A stretch of 64,000 nucleotides of DNA from Phycisphaerales bacterium UBA7800. Its GTDB lineage: Bacteria > Planctomycetota > Phycisphaerae > Phycisphaerales > Phycisphaeraceae. Shown piece after piece: positions 1 through 9,330 of this stretch. How positions within the stretch are numbered: the first letter of the stretch is position 1; the number at the start of each line of letters is the position of its first letter. The notes under the pieces were generated by a model, which did not search any database, was not told where the DNA came from, and was given only the letters and a program-made list of their open reading frames with translations. The stretch lies in assembly GCA_002480565.1 (NCBI GenBank), contig DLCK01000051.1:129575-193574 (forward strand), written 5' to 3'. A program made the position numbers and the translations under genes.

Positions 1-122
1 GCGAGCCGGCTCGTGTCGAGCCGGGCTTGAGCGAAGCTCAAATTCAGGACACAAACAACATATTTGATACTAAAACTTACTCCAGTTACGGATTGCGTCG
101 CGACACGCGACGGCTCGCTAAG
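1..122. repeat. Inverted pair of hairpin repeats
   Basis: Bases 1-41 hold two adjacent hairpins: CCGGCTCG-tgt-CGAGCCGG (8-bp stem) followed by TTGAGC-gaa-GCTCAA. At 95-122, in inverted orientation, lies a related copy whose reverse complement starts TTAGCGAGCC and has a stem TCGCG-tgt-CGCGA. The first hairpin plus the TTGAGC hairpin recur at 54806-54845 with a different but still paired stem. I read this as a dispersed structured repeat. The rest of 1-398 holds no gene I can support. Confidence 0.6.
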
Positions 123-337
123 GCACAAACGTCTACATGTGTTCACCCTGAGCACTGACACTGACTGATACGGCCGGGGGACGGATGCCAGTACAATCAA
201 CACGCTATTGCCGTTTTGCTAATACCTGATTGAATGTGTTAGATCGAATGGATCACGTCGCATCCGATAGGGCATATAAGCATGAAGATTCCCTGATGTG
301 TGGTCCGCAATTGACCAGTTAAAACGCATTGTGCCAG

Positions 338-375
338 CAAATCCAAAATTCGAAATCCGAAATTCGATATCCCTC
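338..375. repeat. 7-bp-period repeat array upstream of the first gene
   Basis: Degenerate 7-bp units (AATTCGA / AATCCGA type, about four in a row) end about 25 bases before the ATG at 399. The period matches arrays at 1790-1891, 7861-7956, 18371-18395, 29828-29855 and 55358-55388. No partner array in inverted orientation is visible nearby. Confidence 0.5.
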
Positions 376-398
376 TTAAACCGTGATATCCTACCCCC

Positions 399-1784
399 AT
401 GAACGCAGCCGTATTTCTGGATCGCGATAACACCATCATTCACAACGATGGTGACCTTGGGGACCCCAAAGAAGTCCGGCTCATTCAGGGGGCGGCATCA
501 GCTATCGCATCCCTGCGTGGGTTAGGCTATCTCATCGTCATCGTCACCAATCAAGGTGGTGTCGCCCGTGGCAAGTACGGTGTCGAAGATGTCGACAAAG
601 TCCACGAAAAAATCACCCAACTTGTACACGACAATGCTGGCGCGAAAATCGACCGGTTTTATTTCTGTCCCTATCACCCGTTGGGCACAGTCGAAAAATA
701 CACCCGCGAACACCCATGGCGAAAACCACAGCCGGGCATGCTCCTTCAGGCTGCCAAGGATCTGCATATCGACATGGAACAAAGCTGGATGATCGGCGAT
801 GCCCTGCGTGATATTGAAGCTGGCGCTGCTGCTGGTGTCCGCACCATTCTCATCAAGCCCGACGCCCAGACACTCCCACCGCTAAAAGCCAAGGAACACG
901 GTGCAGGCGATGAACAGGTTCGCCCGGACTTTGTCGCTGCCAGTGTGATTGAAGCCACACGTGTCATCGCCCAACAGCGTCGGCCTGACCACATCCCCGC
1001 AGATTGGGAACCGGCTGGTGAGAAGATTAACAAGAATGTTCAAGTTGCCAACGATGGTAAAAACGATTCTCAGTCCGCCAAGCGACCCACTTCCAAGCCA
1101 TTTCGCCCATGGAATGCACCAGCATCCGAACAGGTAAGTGTTGAACCGGGAACCGAGTCGGATCATCATCAACCTAAGCCTCAAACGACTGAGTCAAAAG
1201 AAAAAACACAGGCCAAACCACAAGCTAAAACGCAGCCTGTCGAATCGCCAAAGCCTGATGTGACGCCTGTAACGCAACCAACACCTCAGCCCAAGCCTCA
1301 ACCCAAAGTGGATGCCAAGCCGGTTCAAAAGCCCGTTGAAGCGCCAGTTGAAAAACCTGTAGATCAAGTGCCTGCCCAACCGCAGCCTAAACCCACGCTG
1401 CCTGCGGATGAGTCAGAATTGGATGAGCCTGCGGTTTTGTTGACTGAGTCGGCTAACTCCGTTTCACCGGACTCTGAATCAGTCAACGGTGATGCAGATA
1501 ATGCTGAGACGTTGCGGTTTGATGGTGGTGCTACGCGATTGTTGCGGTTGATTCATCAGGAATTAAAGAACCAACATTCTCACAAAGGTGAATTCTCCTG
1601 GCTGCGGATGTTCGCTGCCATGTTGCAGATGATCGCCATCGTGTGCATGTTTACATCGTTATGGCTCGGGGCTGGTAGTGATGCTGCCGACTCACGAGGC
1701 TTTGAGACTTTTATGTACATGATGGGGGTGGCATTGTTCACGCAGTTGGCCACCATCGCCATGTTGATGTTTGATAGAAGATAA
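399..1784 (+). CDS. GmhB-like HAD phosphatase fused to a Pro/Gln/Lys-rich linker and a membrane tail
   Basis: Residues 1-190 are a HAD-IIIA phosphatase like D-glycero-D-manno-heptose 1,7-bisphosphate phosphatase, which makes the ADP-heptose precursor of LPS core. Visible motifs are FLDRDNT (D8 nucleophile, D10), VTNQGG near 50, and IGDALRDIEAG near 132-142. The family's zinc loop is only partly kept: C90 and H93 are present, but the usual second Cys-X-Cys is replaced by EHPWRKP. Residues 200-400 are a low-complexity Pro/Lys/Gln/Glu linker. Residues 405-460 contain two hydrophobic segments likely to span the membrane. Ordinary GmhB is about 180-190 residues and soluble, so this is a membrane-tethered fusion. 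The following two glycosyltransferase genes support an LPS-core role. Confidence 0.8.
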   Translation: MNAAVFLDRDNTIIHNDGDLGDPKEVRLIQGAASAIASLRGLGYLIVIVTNQGGVARGKYGVEDVDKVHEKITQLVHDNAGAKIDRFYFCPYHPLGTVEKYTREHPWRKPQPGMLLQAAKDLHIDMEQSWMIGDALRDIEAGAAAGVRTILIKPDAQTLPPLKAKEHGAGDEQVRPDFVAASVIEATRVIAQQRRPDHIPADWEPAGEKINKNVQVANDGKNDSQSAKRPTSKPFRPWNAPASEQVSVEPGTESDHHQPKPQTTESKEKTQAKPQAKTQPVESPKPDVTPVTQPTPQPKPQPKVDAKPVQKPVEAPVEKPVDQVPAQPQPKPTLPADESELDEPAVLLTESANSVSPDSESVNGDADNAETLRFDGGATRLLRLIHQELKNQHSHKGEFSWLRMFAAMLQMIAIVCMFTSLWLGAGSDAADSRGFETFMYMMGVALFTQLATIAMLMFDRR

Positions 1785-1789
1785 GGAAG

Positions 1790-1891
1790 GGACTAGGGAC
1801 TAGCGACTAGGGACTAGGGAAGAGGCATTGACCCTGCCGGTGACTTGAATGTCTTTCCCCTAGTGGCTAGTGGCTAGTCGCCAGTCCCTAG
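1790..1891. repeat. Inverted pair of 7-bp-period arrays
   Basis: Left array (1790-1820) repeats GGGACTA/GCGACTA four times. The right array (1857-1891), read on the other strand, repeats GCGACTA/GCCACTA with the same 7-bp period. The two face each other across about 36 bases and fill the gap between two genes of one operon. The right array ends five bases before the next ATG. Confidence 0.75.
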
Positions 1892-1895
1892 AATC

Positions 1896-2993
1896 ATGTC
1901 CAACCTAAAGCAATATCGCCAATCTGAAAAGTTACTGGTCATCATGCCCACATGGGTCGGTGACTGCGTGATGGCTATCCCGGCATTACGGTCTTTTCGC
2001 CAGTTGTATCCCAATGCTCATATTGCAGCACTGGTCAAAGAAGGCTCCATGTCCGTCATTGAGGACTGCCCGTATCTCGATCAGATCATCCCCATCCGCA
2101 AACGCCCGGCAAGTTCCGATGAACCCAAAGGCAGCGGCCCGGTGAAGATCGCCCGATACCTGTCCAAGCAGAATTTTGACACCGCGATCCTGCTACCCAA
2201 TAGCTTCCGCACCGCATTGCTCGCACGGATGGCTTTGATCCCAAGACGTGTGGGTTATGATCGTGATGGGCGAGGCTTCCTGCTTACCGACCGGCTGATG
2301 GTACGCCGTGAGAATGGCAAGTTCATTCCCGTTTCAACCTTGGATTATTACTTGGGGATCGCCCGATACCTTGGCGCCCAACAGCCTGAACATCGCATGG
2401 AACTCTTCACCCATGCCGACGATGATGCCAAGGCTTTGGACATGCTCAAAAAGGGTGGCTGGACACCTGATGATGGCAAGCCGTTGGTGATGCTCAATCC
2501 CGGCGCGCGTTATGGGGAAGCCAAGATGTGGTTCCCCGATCGTTTTGCTGCGGTCGCTAAAATGTGCGTCGAGAAATTGGGCGCAACCATTGCCATCACC
2601 GGCGCGCCGCGTGAACGTAAAATTCTCGACGAAGTGATCAAGTCAACCGATGTTCCCATGATTGATCTTTCTTCAATGGGGATGGATCTCAAACTCCTCA
2701 AAAGCATCGTCAAGCAGGCGGACTTGATGGTCAGTAACGACACCGGCCCGCGTCATATCGCTGCTGCGTTTGGTGTGCCTGTGGTGACCGTCTTTGGGCC
2801 GACCGACCCGCGTTGGACGGAGATTGATTTTGAACATGAACGCATCGTCCGCGTGGATGTCTTCTGCGGTCCCTGTCAGAAACGAACCTGCCCGTTGGAT
2901 CATCGTTGCATGACGCAGGTCACCCCGGAGATGGTCTTCGAGCAAGTCAATGAGCTTTTGGAGGCCAACCCCCAACAAGAGGCTTCGGCATGA
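1896..2993 (+). CDS. waaF: ADP-heptose:LPS heptosyltransferase (GT9)
   Basis: A 365-residue GT9 enzyme that transfers heptose from ADP-heptose to the LPS inner core at the cytoplasmic face of the inner membrane. The N-terminal half begins with the family pattern IMPTWVGDCVMAIPALR. The C-terminal half has NPGARYGEAKMW and the sugar-nucleotide-binding stretch NDTGPRHIAAAFGVPVVTVF followed by GPTDPRW. Length is typical (about 350). WaaF is the closest named family, but WaaC or another GT9 member cannot be excluded. The ATG lies right behind a 7-bp repeat array and no clear ribosome binding site is visible. Its stop overlaps the next start (ATGA). Confidence 0.85.
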   Translation: MSNLKQYRQSEKLLVIMPTWVGDCVMAIPALRSFRQLYPNAHIAALVKEGSMSVIEDCPYLDQIIPIRKRPASSDEPKGSGPVKIARYLSKQNFDTAILLPNSFRTALLARMALIPRRVGYDRDGRGFLLTDRLMVRRENGKFIPVSTLDYYLGIARYLGAQQPEHRMELFTHADDDAKALDMLKKGGWTPDDGKPLVMLNPGARYGEAKMWFPDRFAAVAKMCVEKLGATIAITGAPRERKILDEVIKSTDVPMIDLSSMGMDLKLLKSIVKQADLMVSNDTGPRHIAAAFGVPVVTVFGPTDPRWTEIDFEHERIVRVDVFCGPCQKRTCPLDHRCMTQVTPEMVFEQVNELLEANPQQEASA

Positions 2994-4153
2994 AGCTGGC
3001 TTTGGTGATTGAAAAATATGACCCTTCTGGCGGAGGTGCGGAACGTTCCACCCGACAAATCGCCCAGGAACTTGCCAGTCGGGGCAATCAGGTCACCGTG
3101 CTTTGCGCCCAGTGTCCGATTGATGTTGATGGGGCGATTCAAATTGCCCTGATGCCCAAAAGTGGCAAGCTCACCGCCGGTCGTCTGACACGTTTTTCCA
3201 ATTGGGTTCAAACGCAATTGATGGATGGCGGATTTGATGCCAGCATCTCCATGACTACCGCGGTTCCCGGCACGATTCTCCAACCACGCAGTGGTACCGC
3301 CATTGAAACCATGCAGCGGAACCTTGCGATTTACCCGACATCAAGTCGAAAAATCAAGCAAGTCTTCAACCTGCTGTCTCCCAAAAAACGAACGCTTTTA
3401 AAACTCGAACGACAGACCCTCGCCAACCCGATGGTGCGACACATTGCAGCCAACAGCAGCTACGTGGCAAGGCAACTCTCCGAGCATTATGCCTTTGACG
3501 CTGACCGCGTGACGGTCATCCCCAACGCTGCGACTTTGCCGGACTTTACCGTTGATGAACGTCAAACATGGCGGACACAGGTGCGCGAGGGCTATCGCAT
3601 TGCTGAGGATCAAACTGTGTTTGTCTTTGCTGCGATGAATCCGATGCTCAAGGGTTTGACGCCGCTGATGATCGCCTTTGCCCGACTCGTTGCTGCGGAG
3701 ATGCCGGTAGTCTTGATGCTCGCTGGCAAGTACAAAAAGCAATACGTCGATCAAGCAGATAGTCTTGGGATTCGTGACAAGGTTCGATTCGTCGGGCCGA
3801 CCAATGAGATGGTTAAGCTCTATGCTGCGGGCGATGTCCTGGTGCATCCGACATTTTATGATCCATCAAGCAAAGTTGTCATTGAAGCCTTGATGATGGG
3901 TATCCCTGCAATCAGCACCAGCTACAACGGTGCCAGCGACATGATCGTCTCCGAGGACGGTTCATCCCGTGGCCGCGTGATTCAGAATCCGTCGGACACG
4001 AACGCTTTGGCCGAGGCGATGATTCAACTCGTTGATGCAGAGACTCGCAAAGCTTGCAGTGAAGCATCAGTCGGCTTGGCAGAGTCGTTGTCGATGAAGG
4101 TTCATGTCGATCGGTTGATTAAACTCGTCGAAAATGTGCTCGCTGAGATTTGA
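2990..4153 (+). CDS. GT4 family glycosyltransferase (WaaG-like)
   Basis: A 387-residue GT-B enzyme. The N-terminus, EKYDPSGGGAERSTRQIA, is the acceptor-side glycine-rich start typical of WaaG and related GT4 enzymes. The C-terminal domain carries VFVFAAMNPMLKGL, the loop HPTFYDPSSKVVIEALMMG with the conserved E-x7-E style nucleotide-sugar site, and GIPAISTSYNGASDMI. It overlaps the heptosyltransferase by four bases, so the two are probably translationally coupled. Likely role: adding the first outer-core hexose to LPS. The exact donor and acceptor cannot be read from sequence. Confidence 0.82.
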   Translation: MKLALVIEKYDPSGGGAERSTRQIAQELASRGNQVTVLCAQCPIDVDGAIQIALMPKSGKLTAGRLTRFSNWVQTQLMDGGFDASISMTTAVPGTILQPRSGTAIETMQRNLAIYPTSSRKIKQVFNLLSPKKRTLLKLERQTLANPMVRHIAANSSYVARQLSEHYAFDADRVTVIPNAATLPDFTVDERQTWRTQVREGYRIAEDQTVFVFAAMNPMLKGLTPLMIAFARLVAAEMPVVLMLAGKYKKQYVDQADSLGIRDKVRFVGPTNEMVKLYAAGDVLVHPTFYDPSSKVVIEALMMGIPAISTSYNGASDMIVSEDGSSRGRVIQNPSDTNALAEAMIQLVDAETRKACSEASVGLAESLSMKVHVDRLIKLVENVLAEI

Positions 4154-4172
4154 TACGTTTTTTTAAGGCATC

Positions 4173-4262
4173 TTTTACCGCTGAGGCGCAGAGGTCTCAG
4201 AGGCAAGAGAGAAATTCAATGAGTTCTTAAGCCCAAGTCTGAGGCTATGCGAAGACTGGGAT
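4173..4262 (+). repeat. Solo array-plus-hairpin repeat (GCAGAG family)
   Basis: An array of 9-bp units (CGCAGAGGT type) at 4173-4211 starts with TTTTACCGC. About 19 bases later comes a hairpin, GCCCAAGTCT...AGACTGGG, at 4231-4260, followed by ATAT. The same order (array, about 18-20 bases, hairpin with the same ends but a different middle) occurs on the minus strand in the element ending at 13122. Confidence 0.65.
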
Positions 4263-4358
4263 ATCAACTGCATTGGGCTTGAATGTCACAACAATAAAAT
4301 TGGATCAACACGTTCTTATACCAATCCCACTTACAACTTATGTGTTGAAGTTCTTTGA

Positions 4359-4428
4359 GCACCGGATGTCAATCCGGTGCAAGTACATTGATTAACATTC
4401 CCACCTGCACCGCATTGACATGCGGTGC
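4359..4428. repeat. Inverted pair of covarying 9-bp hairpins
   Basis: GCACCGGAT-gtca-ATCCGGTGC at 4359-4380 faces GCACCGCAT-tgac-ATGCGGTGC at 4407-4428. The second is the first inverted, with one base pair changed on both arms, so the stem is preserved. This fills most of the gene-free gap between 4154 and 4505; no gene is visible there. Confidence 0.6.
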
Positions 4429-4505
4429 TTAAGCAAGCACGAGGTCTTAACAGGATGGGTATTACCTCTGTGACCTCAGCGTTAAAAATGCCTTGGCCAA
4501 TCATT

Positions 4506-7500
4506 TTACACCTTGGCGGTGGGGTCTTCCTTGAGGCTCATGGCTCGGCCGGTGAGCAGCACACGCACGTCGATGACCATGCTAAAGAGCAGGGGGACGA
4601 CGATGAGGGTGAAGAGTGTGGCAACCAGCAAACCGCCGACGACGACGCTGCCCAGTCCCTTGTAAAGTTCGCTACCTGAACCGGGCATCAGCACCAAAGG
4701 CAACATGCCACAGACACTGGTGAGGGTGGTCATCATGATCGGTCGCATACGTGTGCGGACAGAGTGAGCAATCGCCTTGGCGGGGGGCATGGGTTCATGT
4801 TCACCTTCTGCGGCATCGGCATCACCGCGCATGAAGTTCAGCGACTGATGTACCAGCAGGATGGCATTATTGACCACCACACCGATGAGAATGACAAAGC
4901 CAAGCATCGCCAGCATGTCGAGTTGTTGGAATGGGTCGATGGTATGTACCAGGCGGATACCCGCCAGACCGCCGACTGCTGCCATGGGGACACTGAACAT
5001 GATGACGAATGGATAGATAAAGCTTTCAAACAACGCAGCCATGAGCAGGTAGGTGATCAGCAAAGCGATGGCCATGCGTGAGAACCCGATACTCATGAAT
5101 GATTCTTTGTTAAAGCCTGTCCACTTACCGAGCATGGTTTCGCGGACTTCGACGAGTTTGTCTGCGGTGCCTGCAAGGTTGACTTCCAGATCCTGTGGGA
5201 TGGTGCCAGCAGCCTTGGAATTGTTGACCATCTCTTCAATGATGGCGTATGCCGTTTCCAATGGGACTGTCGGGGCAGGTGTAATTTCAAAACTCACGGA
5301 TCGTAATTCTTCGATGCGCAAAATTTCCTGTGGGGCATCGGCAGGCAAAATGTGGGTCACTGCTGAGAGTGGGATGACACTATTGCGTCCAGCTTGATCC
5401 CTGATTGCCAGCGGGATATTGGATACGGTTTCAGGTGTCAACGGGATGTTGGGGTCGCGCACGATCAACAGGTCCACTGACTCGTCAGCCAAACGAAAGT
5501 CCCCCACATAGGCACCATCGACCATGGTTTGGACACCTGTTGCCAAATTGGACATGGTGATGCCCAGTTCACTTGCTTTGACGTAGTCGGGTTTGATGCG
5601 GACTTCGGGGCCCATGAGGCTGAAGTTCATTGGGGTCGGTCGGACGTTGTTGGGCCCAAAGCTCGGATCCATGATCAGCTGCATGTAAAGGGTCTGTGCA
5701 TGTTGTCGTAGTTGAGCCAGATCGTTGGAGGAGATTTCGAGGCTAATCGCGTTGGTGCCACCGATGCCCTGCCCGAAAATGGAGGCCTGCATCGCAAAGC
5801 CGAATGAACCGGGGATACCTCCCATGCCTTGGGTCAGAACCATGCCCAGGGGTCTGACGAATTGTTCATCTTTACTGGAGCAGCCCATGAAAATACTGCC
5901 ACCCCATGAGACGTAAAAGTATTTGTCAATTGCTGGAACCAGTGGGTAGGGGGCTTGGGTCGCCATGTCGAAGACCGGGCCGATCTGGGTTGCTTCCTCT
6001 GTGTTGGCTGCTTCCCAGTAAGGGCGGACACCTGCTTCGATACGTTCGCCGATGAAGGAGTTTTGTTCGACGTTGTAGGCTGGTGGTGTGAGCATCACGC
6101 CGAAGACAAGGTTTTTGTTACCGCTGGGTAGATAGGATGCTGGAGGCATGAGTAGATCAGAGGCGATTAAAGCACCTATAGTGAAAAACCCAACGATACC
6201 ACCACGGATGATCCAGGTGATCATGCCCGGTTTCATCAGTGCCTGCATGAAGTCAGAAAAGCGATTGACGAAGTAGGATGCCAAATGTACCAGTCCAAAC
6301 ATATCCTGAAAGACATGTTTAAGGTGACTGCCTTGTTCACGTTTTTTCTTGTCACGCATCCAACGTGCTGAGGCCGATGGGATGACGGTGATTGAGACAA
6401 TCAGAGACAAAGACACCGCCGCACAGATGGCCAGCGCGATATCCTTAAAGAGTTGGCCGGCTTCTTCCTGTACCGTGAGGACGGGAATGAACACCGCAAG
6501 GGTGGTGAGTGTCGAAGCAATGATAGCGCCCCAGACTTCCTTGGTACCGGTGTAGGCTGCTTTGTAGGGCGGTTGTCCCAGGGCGATGTGACGGTCGATG
6601 TTTTCCAACACCACGATGGCGTTATCCACCACCATCCCCACTGCAAAGGCAAGACCCGCAAGCGAAATGACATTCAGGTTCCGACCAAAGCCTGTCATCA
6701 CCACAAAAGTCCCCACCACGGAGACAGGAATGGCTAAAAGAATAATCATCGTCGGGCGGATGGTTCGCAGGAACGTAACTAAAATCCAACCTGCGAGAAT
6801 ACCGCCGAAGACCAGGTTTTTCTGCACCAGATCAATGGCAGAGTTGATGTAAATCGTCTCGTCATACACCATGCGAATCCGCAGGCCGTATTTGTCATTC
6901 TCGTAATTTTTAAGGACGGTTTCGTTGACTTCATCGACACGCTGACGCAATTGTTCCATCACGGAGATGACGTTGGCGCCGGTTTCTCGGATACCGTTGA
7001 TCGCCATGGCGGACTTGCCGTTACAGCGCACGAAACTCCGGCGTTTTTCCATGGTCACAATCGCATGACCGATGTCCTTGACACGCACCGGGCCGCCACT
7101 TGTCTGAGCGATGACGGTGTTGTGCAGTTCATCGACACTGTCATATTGACCGACCGTACGGATACGCACATCCAATCGGCCATCGACCAGATCGCCTGCA
7201 GAAGCATTGACGTTTTCAGCACGCAGCGCATCACGCAGTTGGGTAAAAGTGATGCCACGCAGAGCCAGTTTTTTAGGGTCGATCTGGATATGTACTTCAC
7301 GATCCCGTCCGCCGAAGACGTTGATCTGTGACAAGCCTTCGACGCGTTCGAGGTAGGGTTTGACGCGGTCATCTGCAATGTGAAAAAACGACTGCACATC
7401 AAAGTCCGGATCTTTGGCATCAAGAATCATCCATGTGATGGCACGCGATGGATCATTCTCGCCGGTGTTGATGACCGGCTCGTCAGTTCCTTCGGGATAG

Positions 7501-7850
7501 CTGGGGACTTCTCGGAGTTTGTCGGAGACTTCCTTGAAGGCATCATCCTTGTCGGTGCCGACGTAGAACTCGAGCTTGATCTCACCGCGTCCCAGTGAAC
7601 AGGTCGAGGTCATCTTCCGAAGGTTGGCAACGGACTTGAGCTTGTCTTCCTGCTCTTCGATGATCTCGCGTTCGATCTCTTCGGGGCTGCGTCCTGTCCA
7701 ATTGGTCTCCACGGAGATCATCGGCTGATCGACATTGGGCACCAACTGCACCGGGATTTGGATCAGCGAGATGATGCCAAAGAGAATCAGCAGGATCACA
7801 GCAACGGTGACCTTGACGGGGTTGGTAATGGCGAAACGAATATAGTCCAT
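4506..7850 (-). CDS. RND (HAE1/AcrB-type) inner-membrane efflux transporter
   Basis: A 1114-residue proton-driven exporter of the AcrB class. The layout is standard: TM1 at about 12-32, a large periplasmic porter loop, TM2-6 around 335-540, a second periplasmic loop, and TM8-12 at the C-terminus. The proton-relay helix reads GMVVDNAIVVLENI with D409; the second Asp of the classical DD pair is Asn here, as in many HAE1 proteins. The partner membrane fusion protein lies directly upstream, about 105 bases away. No TolC-type outer-membrane factor is encoded nearby. Substrate cannot be told from sequence. Confidence 0.93.
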   Translation of the reverse strand: MDYIRFAITNPVKVTVAVILLILFGIISLIQIPVQLVPNVDQPMISVETNWTGRSPEEIEREIIEEQEDKLKSVANLRKMTSTCSLGRGEIKLEFYVGTDKDDAFKEVSDKLREVPSYPEGTDEPVINTGENDPSRAITWMILDAKDPDFDVQSFFHIADDRVKPYLERVEGLSQINVFGGRDREVHIQIDPKKLALRGITFTQLRDALRAENVNASAGDLVDGRLDVRIRTVGQYDSVDELHNTVIAQTSGGPVRVKDIGHAIVTMEKRRSFVRCNGKSAMAINGIRETGANVISVMEQLRQRVDEVNETVLKNYENDKYGLRIRMVYDETIYINSAIDLVQKNLVFGGILAGWILVTFLRTIRPTMIILLAIPVSVVGTFVVMTGFGRNLNVISLAGLAFAVGMVVDNAIVVLENIDRHIALGQPPYKAAYTGTKEVWGAIIASTLTTLAVFIPVLTVQEEAGQLFKDIALAICAAVSLSLIVSITVIPSASARWMRDKKKREQGSHLKHVFQDMFGLVHLASYFVNRFSDFMQALMKPGMITWIIRGGIVGFFTIGALIASDLLMPPASYLPSGNKNLVFGVMLTPPAYNVEQNSFIGERIEAGVRPYWEAANTEEATQIGPVFDMATQAPYPLVPAIDKYFYVSWGGSIFMGCSSKDEQFVRPLGMVLTQGMGGIPGSFGFAMQASIFGQGIGGTNAISLEISSNDLAQLRQHAQTLYMQLIMDPSFGPNNVRPTPMNFSLMGPEVRIKPDYVKASELGITMSNLATGVQTMVDGAYVGDFRLADESVDLLIVRDPNIPLTPETVSNIPLAIRDQAGRNSVIPLSAVTHILPADAPQEILRIEELRSVSFEITPAPTVPLETAYAIIEEMVNNSKAAGTIPQDLEVNLAGTADKLVEVRETMLGKWTGFNKESFMSIGFSRMAIALLITYLLMAALFESFIYPFVIMFSVPMAAVGGLAGIRLVHTIDPFQQLDMLAMLGFVILIGVVVNNAILLVHQSLNFMRGDADAAEGEHEPMPPAKAIAHSVRTRMRPIMMTTLTSVCGMLPLVLMPGSGSELYKGLGSVVVGGLLVATLFTLIVVPLLFSMVIDVRVLLTGRAMSLKEDPTAKV

Positions 7851-7860
7851 GAGTTTTTCC

Positions 7861-7956
7861 AGGGATTAGAGATTAGGAATTAGTGATTAGGTATTTGGAT
7901 AAGAAAAATCGGTCTGATCGATACTTCCTATTGCCTAATCACGACTCCCTGATTTC
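7861..7956. repeat. Inverted pair of 7-bp-period arrays in the pump operon
   Basis: Left array GGGATTA-GAGATTA-GGAATTA-GTGATTA (7861-7891). The right array (7924-7956), read on the opposite strand, contains GTGATTA and GGCAATA units with the same period. It reaches the stop codon of the membrane fusion gene. The unit shape (G-N-N-A-T-T-A) is close to that of the 1790-1891 arrays (G-N-N-A-C-T-A). Confidence 0.65.
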
Positions 7957-9080
7957 TATTGAATCACTTCCAAGGGTTGTGTTGGGAAAAGGCGTTCGGC
8001 ACCTTCGATGACGACCTGCATTCCGGGTTTCAAAGGCATGCTCGGATGGACGACGTAGCGATCTTTGGTGCCAAAGAGGATGGTCACATCAATCCGCATG
8101 GCTTTACCGTCCATGTTCACCCAGATGGCTGATCCCAGACTAGTGGTGAGGATCGCATTGCGAGGGACGGTGAGGTAGGGTTTGACATCACTGGTGGGAA
8201 TGTGTGCCGTGACACTCATGCCGACCTTGAGCTTGCCTTGGGGATTGTCCAGGAGAATGTGAACCGGGAAGGTCCGCGCCGCTGATGAACCGTCTGGGAT
8301 GATGGCAATGATCTTGCCTTGGGTTTCGAGATTCAGTGCGTCAATTTTAAGGCTGGCCTGATTGTTGGGCATCAGATTATTGACCAGTGTTTCGGGAACA
8401 TCCACATGAGCTTCAATCTGGCCGATGGTGATGATCTCTGCAACGGGATCACCTTGGTTGACCCATTGGCCAAGCTCGGTGTGCTTGCGAACGACGATGC
8501 CATCAAAGGGAGCTTTGACGACAAGACGAGCCAACTGTTCCTTGGCGCGTTCGAGTGCGACTTTTTTCTGTTGCAGATTCGCTGAAGCACTTGTGAGTCG
8601 AGCTTCAGCTATGTCCACAGCAGTGCGAGCGTCGTCGACTTCCTTGGGCTTGGCTGAGTTTTTGGTCGCCAGGTCTTCGTAAAACGAAAGGTCGCGTTTT
8701 TCCTGTTGCAGTTGTGACACCGCTTCACGTTTGGACGCTATGGCCTGCTCCAATTCGGCTTGGGCGGCATCGACATTGAGCTTGGCCCAGACATCATCAA
8801 TCTGCGCAAGGATGGTTCGGTTGGCCGAAACGGTGTCCCCGTCCTCCACATCCATCTCTGTGATGCGACCTGCTTGTTCAGCTGGAATGATTGAACGCTT
8901 ACGCTCAACGAGTCGGCCGATCACGTCCCAACGGGTATTCATTTCCTGTTGTTCAATGACACCCACACGGACTCTTGCTGGAGGTGGACCTTGTGGTGGC
9001 TCCTGTGCGTGAACCTGCGTTACGAACAGCGTCGAGGACAACGCCAATATGACTGTCAGACCGAGATACTTGATTGGCAC
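7956..9080 (-). CDS. RND efflux membrane fusion protein
   Basis: A 374-residue HlyD/AcrA-type periplasmic adaptor. I chose the GTG at 9080: it gives a clean signal peptide (VPIKYLGLTVILALSS... cleaved after VHA) and has AAGGGA seven bases upstream. Farther-upstream starts would add 31 residues that do not look like a signal. The order is first lipoyl half (AGRITEMDVEDGDTV), alpha-helical hairpin rich in Glu/Gln/Lys, second lipoyl half (APFDGIVVRKHTELGQWV), beta-barrel, then membrane-proximal domain. It links the RND pump to an outer-membrane channel that must be encoded elsewhere. Confidence 0.9.
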   Translation of the reverse strand: MPIKYLGLTVILALSSTLFVTQVHAQEPPQGPPPARVRVGVIEQQEMNTRWDVIGRLVERKRSIIPAEQAGRITEMDVEDGDTVSANRTILAQIDDVWAKLNVDAAQAELEQAIASKREAVSQLQQEKRDLSFYEDLATKNSAKPKEVDDARTAVDIAEARLTSASANLQQKKVALERAKEQLARLVVKAPFDGIVVRKHTELGQWVNQGDPVAEIITIGQIEAHVDVPETLVNNLMPNNQASLKIDALNLETQGKIIAIIPDGSSAARTFPVHILLDNPQGKLKVGMSVTAHIPTSDVKPYLTVPRNAILTTSLGSAIWVNMDGKAMRIDVTILFGTKDRYVVHPSMPLKPGMQVVIEGAERLFPTQPLEVIQ

Positions 9081-9330
9081 GTGAGTTCCCTTGTGATGTT
9101 GGTCGTGGGTAAGCCTGTGATGCAATAACAGCAAGTTGTAGCAAGCAACCACATCTTGATGGATACAAGACAATAGCCTAACAAATTCTAGCGGTTTGAT
9201 GTTGGATTAACTGAAAATTATTTCTAACTTTGGTTGACAACCATTCAACAGCCATGTGATATCCAAGTCCGTGACATTTGAGTCTCCGGCTTGAACGTAA
9301 CATCGACAGTGAACTGTTTGGCAGAGGAGC

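Noticed and set aside
219..443. Minus-strand frames of 66-74 residues at the left end
   Set aside because: They overlap the repeat and the start of the GmhB-like gene and show no protein-like pattern.
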